NCBI RefSeq assembly: GCF_042477335.2
Contig: NC_091246.1
Coordinates: forward strand, 180,355,001-180,419,000
Length of the DNA stretch: 64,000 nt
Source: Ovis canadensis
Lineage: Eukaryota; Chordata; Mammalia; Artiodactyla; Bovidae
Direction of reading: 5' to 3'
The position numbers and the translations under genes were made by a program. Shown here one piece after another: positions 46,693 through 58,400 of this stretch (position 1 is the first letter of the stretch; the number at the start of each line of letters is the position of its first letter). The notes under the pieces are model-generated. The model was not told the origin of the DNA and ran no database searches. It was given only the letters and a program-made list of their open reading frames with translations.

Positions 46693-48685
46693 ACTGCTCA
46701 TGGGGTTCTCAAGGCAGGAATACTGAATTGGTTTGCCATTACCTTCTCCAGTGGGCCACATTTTGTCAGAACTCTCCACCATGACCCGTCCATCTTGGGT
46801 GGCCCTACATGGCATGGCTCATAGTTTCATGGAGTTAGACAAGGCTGTTTCATGTGATCAGATTGGTTAGTTTTCTGTGATTGTGGTTTTCAGTCTGTCT
46901 GCCCTCTGATGGAGAAGGACAAGAGGCTTACGAAAGCTTCCTGATCAGATAGACTGACTGAGGGAGATACTAGGTCTTGTTCTGATGGCCTGAGCCATGC
47001 TCAGTAAATCTTTAATCCAATTTTCTGTTGATGGGTGGAGCTGTGCTCACTCCCTGCTATCTATCTCCTATGGTGGAGGTAATGAAGATTATGGTGACCT
47101 CCCTCAAAAGATCCCATGCATGTACTGCTACAGTCCGTGCCCCCAACCTGCAGCAGGCCACCACTGACCCACGCCTTCTCCAGAGACTCCTGGACAACCA
47201 CAGGCAACTCTCCTGTGGGGTCACTGTTCCTTTCCCCTGGGTCCTGGTGCACAAGGTTCTGTTGTGCCCTCCAAGAGTCTATTTCTCAGTCCTGTGCAAG
47301 TTCTGGTGGGGTTAATGGTGACCTCCTCCAAGAGGACTTATGCCATAACCACACCCAGAGCCCCTGTCCCTGCGGCAGACGACTGCCGACCGGTACCTCC
47401 ACAGGAGTCGCTCAGACACAGTTCTGTCTCAGTCTTTGTGGGGTCCCAGGTCCTGGTGCACACAAGGTTTATTTGAGCGTCTCTGGCGGAAATGGGGTTT
47501 GATTCTAAAGGTGAATTCGCCCCTCCTACCTTCTTGCTGGGGCTTCTCCTTTGCCCTTGGACGTGGGGTATCTCCTCACAGCCACTCCAGTGAAGTGCCG
47601 GCGCCACTCCTGATCTTGGACGTAGGGCATCTCCTCTCCTCTGGCTGCTTACCGCTCCAGCGGGGCCACTGGATTCCTTATACTGACAGAGAAGGCAAGA
47701 ATATACAATAGGGCAAAGACAGCCTCTTCAGTAAATGGTGCTGGTTCCAAATAGGAAAAGGAGTAGGTCAAGGCTATATATTGTCACCGTTAATAATAAT
47801 TGCATATTATTTAACTTATATGCAGAGTACATCATGAGAAACGCTGGGCTGGAGGATGCACAAGCTGGAATCAAGATTGCCAGGAGAAATATCAATAACC
47901 TCAGTTATGCAGATAACACCACCTTTATGGCAGAAAGTGAAGAAGAGCTAAAGAGCCTTTTGATGAAAGTGAAAGAAGAGAGTGAAAAAATTGGCTTAAA
48001 GCTCAACATTCAGAAAACAAAGATCATGGCATCTGGTCCCATCACTTCTGGCGAACAGATGAAGAAACAGTGGAAACAGTGGCAGACTTTATTTTGGGGG
48101 GCTCCAAAATCGCTGCAGATGGTGACTGCAGCCATGAAATAAAAAGACGCTTACTCCTTGGAAGAAAAGCTATGACCAACCTAGACAGCACATTAAAAAG
48201 CAAACACATTACTTTGTCAACAAAGATCTGTCTAGTCAGGGCTATAGTTTTACCAGTAGTCATGCATGGGTGTGAGTTGGTTAATAAAGAAGGCTGAGCG
48301 CTAAAGAATTGATGCTTTTGAACTGTGGTGTTGGAGAAGACTCTTGAGAGTCCCTTGGACTGCAAGGAGATCCAACCAGTCCATCCTAAAGGAAATCAGT
48401 CCTGAATGCTCATTGGAAGGACTGATGTTGAAGCTTAAACTCCAATATTTTAGCCACATGATGCGAAAAGCTGATTTATTTGAAAAGACCCTGATGCTGG
48501 GAAAGATTGAAGGCAGGAGGAGAAGGGGCTGACAGAGGATGAGATGGTTGGATGACATCACCGACTAAGTGGACATGAGTTTGGGTAAACTCTGGGAGTT
48601 GCTGATGGACAGGGAGGCCTGGCATGTTGCCATCCATGGGGTTGCAAAGAGTCGGACACAACTGAGCTACTGAACTGAACTGGAC
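46693..48685 (+). mobile_element. BovB-derived insertion with internal deletion, next to LCT promoter
   Basis: About 2.0 kb between perfect 11-bp repeats TGATGAATCAT (46682-46692 and 48686-48696). 46693-47690 resembles the BovB 5' region, 47692-47744 resembles L1, and 47741-48685 is the BovB reverse-transcriptase end. The RT frame has YADN where other copies have YADD, plus later stops and frame changes. A full BovB is about 3.2 kb, so the middle is missing. Confidence 0.85.
47692..47744 (+). mobile_element. L1 ORF2 segment embedded in the BovB copy
   Basis: GGCAAGAATATACAATAGGG, GCAAAGACAGCCTCTTCAGT and AAATGGTGCTGG follow L1 ORF2, and a matching L1 stretch occurs in this window at 42549-42590. 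The last CTGG (47741-47744) is shared with the BovB text that follows. Confidence 0.6.
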
Positions 48686-48696
48686 TGATGAATCAT
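48686..48696. repeat. Right target-site duplication of the LCT-proximal BovB
   Basis: TGATGAATCAT, directly followed by native LCT promoter sequence GTACTGATTTCATTATTG. Confidence 0.9.
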
Positions 48697-48756
48697 GTAC
48701 TGATTTCATTATTGTAGATAATCCTGTTACATATTAAGTGTTAATAGTTGCTTGGT

Positions 48757-48767
48757 ATTTTACAACC
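48757..48767 (+). promoter_or_regulatory. CDX2 element (CE-LPH1-like)
   Basis: ATTTTACAACC, the characterised cis-element of pig and human lactase promoters, 12 bp upstream of the TATA box. Confidence 0.85.
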
Positions 48768-48778
48768 TCAACTGAAGT

Positions 48779-48784
48779 TATAAA
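48779..48784 (+). promoter_or_regulatory. LCT TATA box
   Basis: TATAAA, 38 bp before the ATG, in the context GTTATAAAGTAAG that I recall from human LCT. Confidence 0.88.
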
Positions 48785-48821
48785 GTAAGTATTCCACAAA
48801 CCTCCTGACAGTTCCTTGAAG

Positions 48822-49461
48822 ATGGAGCTGGCCTGGCATTTAGTCCTTATTGTCCTTTTAAGTTTTTCTTGCTGGGGTTTAGACTGGGACTCTGATAAAA
48901 ATTTCATCTCAGCTGCTGGTCCTCTAACCAACAACTTGCTACACAATCTGAGGGATCCCCTGGGAAACCAGGATCCTCCCTTTGTAGCAGAAGATGAAGA
49001 AATTTACGTTTGTCGCCAGCCACTGCCTGCATTCCTGCCAGAGTACTTTAGAAGTGTCCGTGCCAGTATGATCACCCATTACAAAGTATTTCTGCCATGG
49101 GCACAACTTCTCCCAGAAGGAATCTTGGAGAACCCAGACAAGGGAACAGTGCTGTGCTATCGGCAACTGCTTGAGGCCCTCAAGACTGCTCAGCTTCAGC
49201 CCCTGGTGGTTCTACACCACCAGACCCTCCCTGCCAGCACTCTCCAGAGAACTGAGGCCTTTGCCGATCTCTTTGCTGCCTATGCCTCCTTCGCCTTCCG
49301 CTCCTTTGGGGACCTAGTTGAGATCTGGTTCACTTTTAGTGACTTGGAGCGAGTGATCACGAAGCTTCCCCACCAGGAATCAAGATCTTCACGTCTGCAG
49401 ATCCTCACTGATGCCCACAGAAAAGCCTATGAGATTTACCGTGAAAAATATGCTTCTCAAG
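48822..49461 (+). CDS. LCT: LCT exon 1 (coding part), residues 1-214, signal peptide and pro-domain I
   Basis: Begins [19 protein letters not shown], a hydrophobic signal peptide. It continues through [20 protein letters not shown] (GH1-like domain I) and ends CAA G before the GTGAGT donor at 49462. The 5' UTR is probably only about a dozen bases long. Codon 214 (Gly) is split. Confidence 0.97.
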
Positions 49462-52400
49462 GTGAGTTCACACAACCCTGATGGCTGACCCACCGCAGCC
49501 TTCATCATCCACCTTCATCCACCCTTCTTAAAGCAGGACTCAGCATTTCTTTCCACTTATTTTCAACAGTCCCTTCATAGCTATTTATAAGTGAGAAATT
49601 AATACCATCCTGAGGATTTCTTGGTGGAGGTAGGTAGGGATGGCTTGCATTGTACCATGCCCAATATCCCCTTTGAAAAATGTCTTTAAACCCTCCTTAC
49701 CTAGTCTTGAGTCTACACTATTATCAATTATCTTTCTCTTTCCTTCTTCAGTCTTGCCTCCCTGACTCTCCCTAGGATTTCAAGATTGCCCATTCTCTTT
49801 CAGCCTCCCTGCTTTCTTTTTTACGTTTTAATTTTTTATATTTTTGACCATGCTTCATGGCTTGGGAGACCTTAGTTCCCCAACGAGGGGTCAAAACCAT
49901 GCCCCATATAGTGGAAGCTCAGAGTCCTAACCACTGGACCACCTGAGAAACCTTGAGCCTCCCTGTTTTTCTTATGTAAAGCGAATTACATGTTCTAGTT
50001 GAAGCTTATATTCCAGCAGGGGAGACGAATAGAAGATAAAATAATGATATGCTGATGGATAGTGAGAAGAGCATGATTACAATTGTCCATATTCCTGCTT
50101 CATAGCTAATGTAAGCTTCCCATTCACTGGGTCTGGACAGATTCAGGACATTGATTCTATTATATTCCCTAGATGAATCTGAGGTATACCAATTTTGAGA
50201 ACCAATTAGATTAGATTAATTAGATTAATTGGATTAGATAAGCTTTCTAGTTTTTATTATATACTGTATATTTGTATACATACTATATATCTGTATACTT
50301 GTATATTCTACTTTTTAAATTTATTTTTAATTGGAAGATAATTACTGTACAATTTTGTGCTGGTTTCTGCCATACAATAACATGAATCCCATAAGTATAC
50401 ATATTCCCCCTCCCTCTTAAACTTCCCTCCCATACCATATTCTACTTTTGAAACTTAACACATTTAATTAATATATTCTCATTTTAATAAAAACTCTTTG
50501 AAAATATGATTTTCAGTGTTCTTACATGTTCACATTATATTAATGGCTTATTTAAAATATTTCATTTTTACATACCAGTTTAATTTCCACAGTTAAAAAT
50601 TACGTTGCAATGAACATATGTATAAATGCTTGCCTTCAGATAAATTCTGACAGACTCTTTTTTTTAAAATTATTTATGTCATTTATGGCTATGCTCTCTT
50701 CATTGCTGCGCGTGGGCTTTCTCTAGCTGCACAGTGAGACGTGCAGGCTTCTCACCGCGGTGCCTTCCCCTGTGCTCCCGGGCCCTATGCTTGAGAGCTT
50801 CAGTAGCTTCAGTGCCTGGACTTAGCTCCCCATGGCACGTGGGACCTTCCTGGACCAGAGATCAAACCTGTGTCCCCTGTTTCGGCAGGCAGATTCTTTA
50901 GCACTGAGGCACCGGCGAAGCCCTCTGAGATTCTTGAAACTGAAATTACTGGGTCAGAAGATGCGCTTCCTTTAAGACTTCAAAGGATGTTGCTAAATTA
51001 TTTTCCAGAAAAGTTGTAACTTTATACTAACAACTACAAAATTGTTCTTCTGACCCTACTCAGCCTGTTTTCAGTGATGTAATTGTTTTATCATTGGTGT
51101 AGACAGAAAGAGTTGATAACCGATCTACAATAAAAATAGAAAAGAGTTTTATTCAAGCCAAATGAGGACTAGATCTTTGGAGAGAGCCTCTCAGAAAGCT
51201 CTGAGGAATTCCTCAAGAAAAGCATGGTTTTAAGCACAGTTTTATATTTCGTCAGAAAAAAAGAACATGAACCATGACAGGGGTACATTCCTGCAAAGTT
51301 TTGAAAAAGACAGATTAGCAAGTGCACAGCGAGTGTGTGTGGCTTGCCACCCGGGAAGGAAGCCTTATTATCAAAGGTGTACTCTCTCTGACGTCCCAGG
51401 AAAAGAGGCATTCATCTCTATCTTCACAACAGACATTCTTTACTTCCGGACAATGCATCTTCTTTAATGCTTAAAGCACATGGACAATGTATGTTTAATA
51501 GACTACAAAACGGGATGTTCTAGTTAGCATAAAGTTTATGTTAAATCATGCATAAGCCAGAATGACTTCCCCATATCTCAGTACATGAAAATTTTCTTCC
51601 ATCACTGGTAATTTGATGGCTGAAAACTATTACCGCCTTATATTCTTTATTTGCATGTGTTCAATTATAGAGAGGTTAAACATTTTTTCTGTGTTTAAAA
51701 TAAAATCAGGGCAAGGGAAAAAAGAGTGGGAATGTGGATAGGGCTAATTTAGATATGATTGTCAAAAAGGCTGTCCTTGGACCACCTTTTTAGCCAAGTC
51801 GAAGGAGGGAGAGAGCAAGCACAGGATCTGGAGGATTACAAGCCACTGGGTGAGAAAACAACCCTGCCGAGGGAACCACAAAAGCCCAGCTGTCGGTTTC
51901 ACAAACTGTAGAGCAAAGGAGAAGAGGAGATGCCGGATTTGAAACTGGTTTCTTTAAAAGCCTATCATGGGATGAGTGAGAAAATAAATAAATATTTATT
52001 GACTGTAATTCTACTGAAGAAGCTTTGAGTAAAATGAACTTTGAAAGAAGGCAAAGTTAGACATGGATCATCTGAAGCGGAAGAAAATCTGTCTTATGTT
52101 GAGGGCTAATTCCATAGAATTATTTTAAATTATAAAGCTATATATACATGTTTGTTAAAATGTTTTACATATTTCATCAGGTTTTCGTATTTTGATCCTC
52201 ATCAGGTTACTAAAGACTATTTCTTTCTTAAACTCATATTTGCCTTCTTTTCTTCTTCTGCTCATTCCTCCAGCCCACATTTCATGTTTTATCAACATCA
52301 CTAGATTGTCTGTCCCTGATATAATACAGGACACTAAGTAAATTCTCTTCTCAGTCTCTTTACTATTCCAAAGGCAGTTTTCCTTCTTCCTTTCTCTCTC

Positions 52401-55400
52401 TCATTCATCCCCTGCTTTTTTAATCCAATTCCATAGCTTTGTTGTTCTTTGTAAAATACATTTTTAATATACCCAAATAAGTTACATATGTTGATTAAAA
52501 GCAAAATATAACTTTTCAAAAGCAGGGATACTGAATAATATCCCCTGAACTGAAAAGAAATTTTAAGACCAAAAATTGAAGAAGGCAACTCCATAAAGTG
52601 TAATTATGGGGTTTATTGTGGGTAACTTACATATGGGTTGGATTGGCGATCTGGAAGCATTTGCAGCTGCATTCCCCACTGCTGGGCTTCCCTGAGAGCT
52701 CAGTTGGTAAGAATCCATCTGCAATGCAGGAGACCCTGATTCAATTCCTGGGTCGGGAAGATCCCCTGGAGAAGAGATAGGTTGCCCACTCCAGTATTGT
52801 GGGGCTTCCCTTGTGGCTCAGCTGGTAAAGAATCCGCCTGCAATGCGGGAGACCTGGGTTCCATCCCTGGGTTGGGAAGATCCCCTGGAGAAGGGAAAGG
52901 CTACCCACCCCAGTATTCTGGCCTGGAGAATTCCATGAACCGTATAGCCCATGGACACAACAAAATGTCGGACTCGACTGAGCGACTTTCACTTCCCCAC
53001 TGCCAAAAGGGGTACAGGGAATTTAAAGGGGCCAAAGCTAAAAATACAAGCTGACTACTAAGGGAGTAGCACATTTGCACCAATAGGAGCCGGGGGTTTT
53101 TCCTCCCCCTTGGGGTCTCATGACCATTTTTCCTTGTGGACCATTAACTATCTGTGTTAGTTGAAGAGCATTCTTCTAGTTCTTGCATCACATGAAGACA
53201 GGGGTAAAAGTTGATAGGAAAGTTATCTGGCTTGGGTACACTTCTTGTGAGTACACTAGAGCTCAGTCACGCAGGAAGGGAAGTGGGTAGGACTGCAGGC
53301 CTAAGAAGGAGCTGACAAAATGCAGTCAGTGTGATTCAGCCACATAATAGTTAACATCCACGAAGTGACCACACAGTCCAGCAGTTAAGCTATAACAATA
53401 CTGTGATGGTTTTGTAACATATAGAAATATTGAATTACTATTTATACACATGGACTAACAATGTTGTAGGTCAATTATGCTTCAATTTTTTTTTAAAGCA
53501 AGTAAACAGCAAAAAATGAAATTATACCTACAACATAATATCTGCTAGGTAGAGACCCAAGAGAAATAAAAGCAAATGTCAAGGCAAAAATATTTGCATC
53601 ACAAATATTCATAGCAGTATCATTCTATTATTCATAATAACCAAAAATGGAAACAACCCTAATGGCCATCAATTGATGGATAAACAAAAAGTGGCATATT
53701 AGTAAAATGCAATAGTACTCAGCACTTGAAAGGAGTGATTGATTCATGCTACAATATGATGATTCTTGAAGACATTATGCTAAGTGAAAGCAGCCAGCCC
53801 CAAAAGACCACATATTATATGATTTCATTGGTATTAAATGTCCAGAGTAGAAAAATCTATTATAAAGAAACTAAAGTAGAGTAGTGATGTCTGGGGCTAG
53901 AAGAGAGAATGGGAACTGACTGCTAATCGGTATGTAATATCTTTCTGGGTGACTAAAGTGTTCCAGAATTAGTGCAGAGAGTTGCACAGCTTTGTAAATG
54001 TACTAAAGATAACAAAATTTTATAGTTTAAAAGAATGTATTTTATAGTATATGAATTATACCTCAATTTTAATGTAAAAATTAGTTAGAAAGTTGAGGGA
54101 TTATAAGACAAAACAAACCATATCACAACTTTTGTCTACTTGTACATTTTTCCCTATCTCATCTCCTATTCTCCCCACTCCATCCCAGGTTAGCACTGGG
54201 CTAAATATTCCACCCATCTTGTATTAGACCATGGCTTTCCCCCTCCAACATTTGGTGTCATAATGGATGTACAAGTTCAAGCATTTCAAATAAAATAATT
54301 AATTACAGGAAAAGTGGCATTTTACTATATACATTTTAGCCAAAAAATCACCATGTTTAAAAAATATGTTTAAAAATTAAATTCTCATTTACTGCTGATT
54401 AGAAAATAAACAATCTGAAATGAAGTTCTGATTTTTTTCCGAGTAATTTTTAATCAGGGTATGAGTTACCTACAGTGAAATGCATGGATCTTAATTTTAC
54501 AGTCTGATCTATAAAATTGAACCCATACCCATATCAAGAAATAAAATTAAAACCATCCCCTCATCATGATATAAAACATTAATCAATACCTCCAAAAACC
54601 TCATGTCTGATCATTGTATCCCTTCCTAAATCCTTACCCCAGAAACAAACGCTGGTCTGGCTCCTATAGTATAGATATGAATGGAACCATACAGTGTGTA
54701 CTATTTTGTGTCTGTCTTTTTCCATCAGCATGTTTGTGAGAGTCATTTATTTTGTTGCTGTTAGTAATTTGCTGCTTGTTTCTTCTCAGTGGTGTTCTAT
54801 TATGGATGTATCACAATTGAAGGGCACTTGGGCAATTTCCAGTTTTTATCTCTTATATAAGTAAGTTGCTATGATTTGCATGGACGTATGTTTTCATTTC
54901 TCTTGGATAATAGCTAGGAGTGGAAATGCTGGATTACAGGGGAGAGATGTATTTGACTTTCTAAGAAACTGCCAATTTCCCAAAGCAGTTGTTCCATTTT
55001 ATACTCCCACTAGCTATGTGTGAGAATTTAAGTAGCCTCATAATCCGTACTAACATTTGGCATTTTCATCCTTTTCTATTTTAGCCATTCTGATGGTATC
55101 TCATTTAGATTGCATTACTTTTTTAATATAAATATATTTATTTTAATTGGAGGCTAATTACTTTACAATATTGTATTGGTTTTGCCATGAAGTTTCTATC
55201 CCAACTGTGTATGTATTTAAACAATTTAGTGTCCAGTTTTGCTTGGTTTGGAATTTAGCATGATGAAAGAGTATTATACTTTTTATAGTCCTCTAGGACT
55301 TTTTTGTTTAAACAAAATTGTTTCCAAGGCTTATTGATATTGTTGAATAGAGCTATATCATCTTCTTTTCACTGCTAAATGATATTCCACTGTGGGACTA

Positions 55401-58400
55401 AGCCAAGTTTTATTCATTCATTTTCCTGCTTATGGACATTCTAGTTTTCAAATTTTGCTATTATGGACATAGCTGTTATGAACATTCTTGCACATGCCTC
55501 TTTCTGTATATGTCTAAGAGTTGCACTTGTGTTTATACTCAAGTGATTGCTACTTGGGGGGATGTAAATATTTAGCTGTGAGAGATAAGTTGTTTTCCAT
55601 TGTGGTTATACCAACTTACATTCCTTGAGCAATGTATAAGTTCCTGTTGACCTCTTCCAACACGTGTAATTACCAGAATTATAAATTTTTGCCTATCTCA
55701 CAGATGTAAAAATATTTATCATCCTTTATCATCTTCTTTACCTGATTCCTATTCAGATTGAGCAGGTCTTCATGTGTTTATTAGCCATATTTATTTCTTT
55801 GGTATAATTCCTGTTTTGCCTTTTATCCATTTATGTTTTGACTTGTTGGAATACTTTATATATTCTTTAATCTGCATTGGGTATAAGGGATGACGGTATT
55901 TTTCCACTTCTTTTCAGTTTTTTCATGGAGACTTTGAGGAACAGAATTTCTTACTTTATACAAAATTATCAATCTTTTCTTTTGGTAGATTTTTTTATAA
56001 GTTCATGTATATCATTTCTTAAAATAATGTTGTTTACTTATTTGCTTTCGGCTGTGCTGGGTCCTCGTTGCTGCGCGGGCTTTTTCTCTAGCTGCGGTGA
56101 GTGGGGGTGCTCTCTAGCCGCGGTGTGCAGCCTTCTCACTGCGGCGGCTTCTCTTGTTGCAAGCATGAGCTCTAGGGCACTCAGGCTTCAGAAACCGCGG
56201 CTTCTTGGCTCAGTAGTTGCAGACACTGGGCTCCAGAGCACAGGCTCAATAGTCGTGGCACACAGGCTCAGTTGCCCCGAGTCATGCGAGATCTTCCCGG
56301 ATCAGGAATCAAAACGGAATCTTCTGCACTGGCAGGCTAATTCTTTACCACTGAGCCGCCAGGGAAGCCCCCAGTCCCTTTCCCATCTACTGTGAATCTC
56401 AGATATTAGGTAATTGTACCTCTTTCCAAGCACATTGTTTAGGCATTTTCTGTCATTGTGTCATTGTTGATATTTCTTAATAATTAAGGGGTAATCATTT
56501 AAAAGTCAGATAACCTGAAAAATTAAAAGTTATTGGTGGTTAAGAGTTTTTTCCTTTCTAATCAAGACTTTTAAAAAATTAATATTACTTGTTCCGTTAT
56601 TTTGATCTTTACTTGTTTTGCATATCCAGGGCCAAGGAAGTAATTTGTCCAGCATGTTGGTAATATATCCATAGGAGGATAGTCTATCAATACAAGCAAA
56701 CCTTTAAAGCATTTTTGTTTTTCATTACTTTAGTTCTTTATTTACATGTTTATTGAGTTAGAGGTATGTGAGAAAATGTTAAACCAAACAACTACTTTGA
56801 AAACAGAGTGAGTTGGTGATTTGAATTTATTTGGCTATTTTAAAAAGTACTTTGCTAAAAAAAAAAAAAAGTACTTTGCTTTACCTAAATCCACTTGAAT
56901 CCAAAATTTGAAGTATCCTAGTAAGTCACTGAAATAACTGAGGTAGTGACTTGTTTCAAGATTGCATACATCCTACAATAATATTACTTTTTAGAACAGT
57001 TTTAGATTTATAGAAAATTTGAGCAGATAGTACAGAGTTTCCATATGTCCCCGCCCCTGGAACCAGTTTCCCCTAACATAAACATCTTACATTATTATGG
57101 GACATTTGTTGCAATTAAAGAACCAATGTTGATATCCCATTACTAAAGTCCATGTTTTATTCGGATTTCCTTAATTTCTCCTGCATGTCCTTTTTCTGCT
57201 CTAGGAACTCATCCAAGGTACCACGTTGTATTTAGTTGCCATGTCTCTGTAGGCTCCTCCGAGCTGTGAGAGGATATACAGCCCTGTGCATTGGCGGCCA
57301 GGATGTAAACGGTGTAGCCACTGTGGAAAACTGTATGGCAGTTTCTCAAGAAATTGAGCATGCAATTACCGTATAATCTAGCACTTGTGGGTATACACCC
57401 AAAAGAACTGAAAGCGGGAACTTGAACAGATATTTGCACACCCATTTTCATGGCGTTATTCAAAACAATCAAAAGATGAAAAGAATCCCTATGCCCATAC
57501 AAGGATGAATGGATATATAAAACATGCTAGATACATACAATTGAATGTTATTCAGCCTTAAAAAGGAATGAAATTCTGACCCTTGCTACAGCAGGGATGG
57601 ACCTTGAGTACACTACACCCAGTGCAATAAGCCAGACACAAAAGGACAAACACTGTATGACTCTCTGTATGACTCTCCTCTGTGAAGGACCTAGAATGAT
57701 CAAACTCGCAGAGACAGAAAGCAGAGCAATGATTACCAGAGCCCAGGTGGAGGGGGAGTGGGGAGGTACTCATGGGCCCGGAGTTTCTGTTTGAAATGAT
57801 GGAAATTTGGGGAGGTGGATGGTGGTGGCAGCTGCAGAACAAAGCCACTTTTACAAAACTTAACGGTGAATTTTACGTTGTGTATTTTTACCGCAATTTT
57901 GAGAAGTTCTTTTCTAATGACTGTGGATTGTTATAAACCTCCTGCTCATGTTTTCAACGTCCTACCGTGGGAAGGATACGAAAAGATTCTTGGCAGACCA
58001 GCAGGAGCGTGAACACATCTCTCACAGAAAGAGTTGAGTTGCACACCGCGCCTCCCGCTGCCAACGCCGGAATGCAGTCAACACTGGGGACTCCCACCCT
58101 CCTCCTGAAGCACTGATACTGGCGGTTCAGTACTGGCCTGATTGATTGCTTTTATTTAAACACTTGGGGCAAAAGGGAGAGGAGCAAACAAAAAGGGGCT
58201 GTTTTGTATGAACAGTAGCAATGGCTTTTAGAGGAATTACATACTTTTGTGATGGAAACAGAACTGAGCTTATCCTTAAACAAAATCTAGTAATACCTGT
58301 GAGGGACATAAACTCACACATTGCCATGCAGTAATTTTCTACATGGGCTTGAAACAGTTAATACTTAGCCCCCAGCAAATACTGATTTTGAGTTCTGTAG

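Larger units (their letters stand above)
48697..48821 (+). promoter_or_regulatory. LCT: LCT core promoter and short 5' UTR
   Basis: Within 125 bp there are AGATAA (48716-48721, GATA factors), GTTAATA (48740-48746, HNF1-like half site), ATTTTACAACC (48757-48767, matching the CDX2-binding CE-LPH1 element) and TATAAA (48779-48784). The order agrees with the known intestinal lactase promoter. Transcription should begin about 25-30 bp after the TATA box, near 48810, giving a very short leader. The native promoter is bounded upstream by a BovB insertion. Confidence 0.9.

Noticed and set aside
47028-47711. Several overlapping frames of 60-130 aa upstream of LCT
   Set aside because: They lie in repeated BovB-type DNA on both strands and show no domain.
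48816-48821. Upstream TTG start adding MK to LCT
   Set aside because: The ATG at 48822 has a good Kozak context and matches the human N-terminus and signal peptide.
48816-49481. Frame running past 49461 into TQP and stop
   Set aside because: The GTGAGT donor at 49462 and in-frame exon 2 show that this is intron read-through.
50202-50242. CRISPR-like or other spaced repeat array
   Set aside because: Short AT-rich simple repeat in a mammalian intron, without regular spacers.
51120-51650. Old LTR/ERV remnant
   Set aside because: The general look is suggestive, but no end motifs, primer site or coding remnant could be shown.
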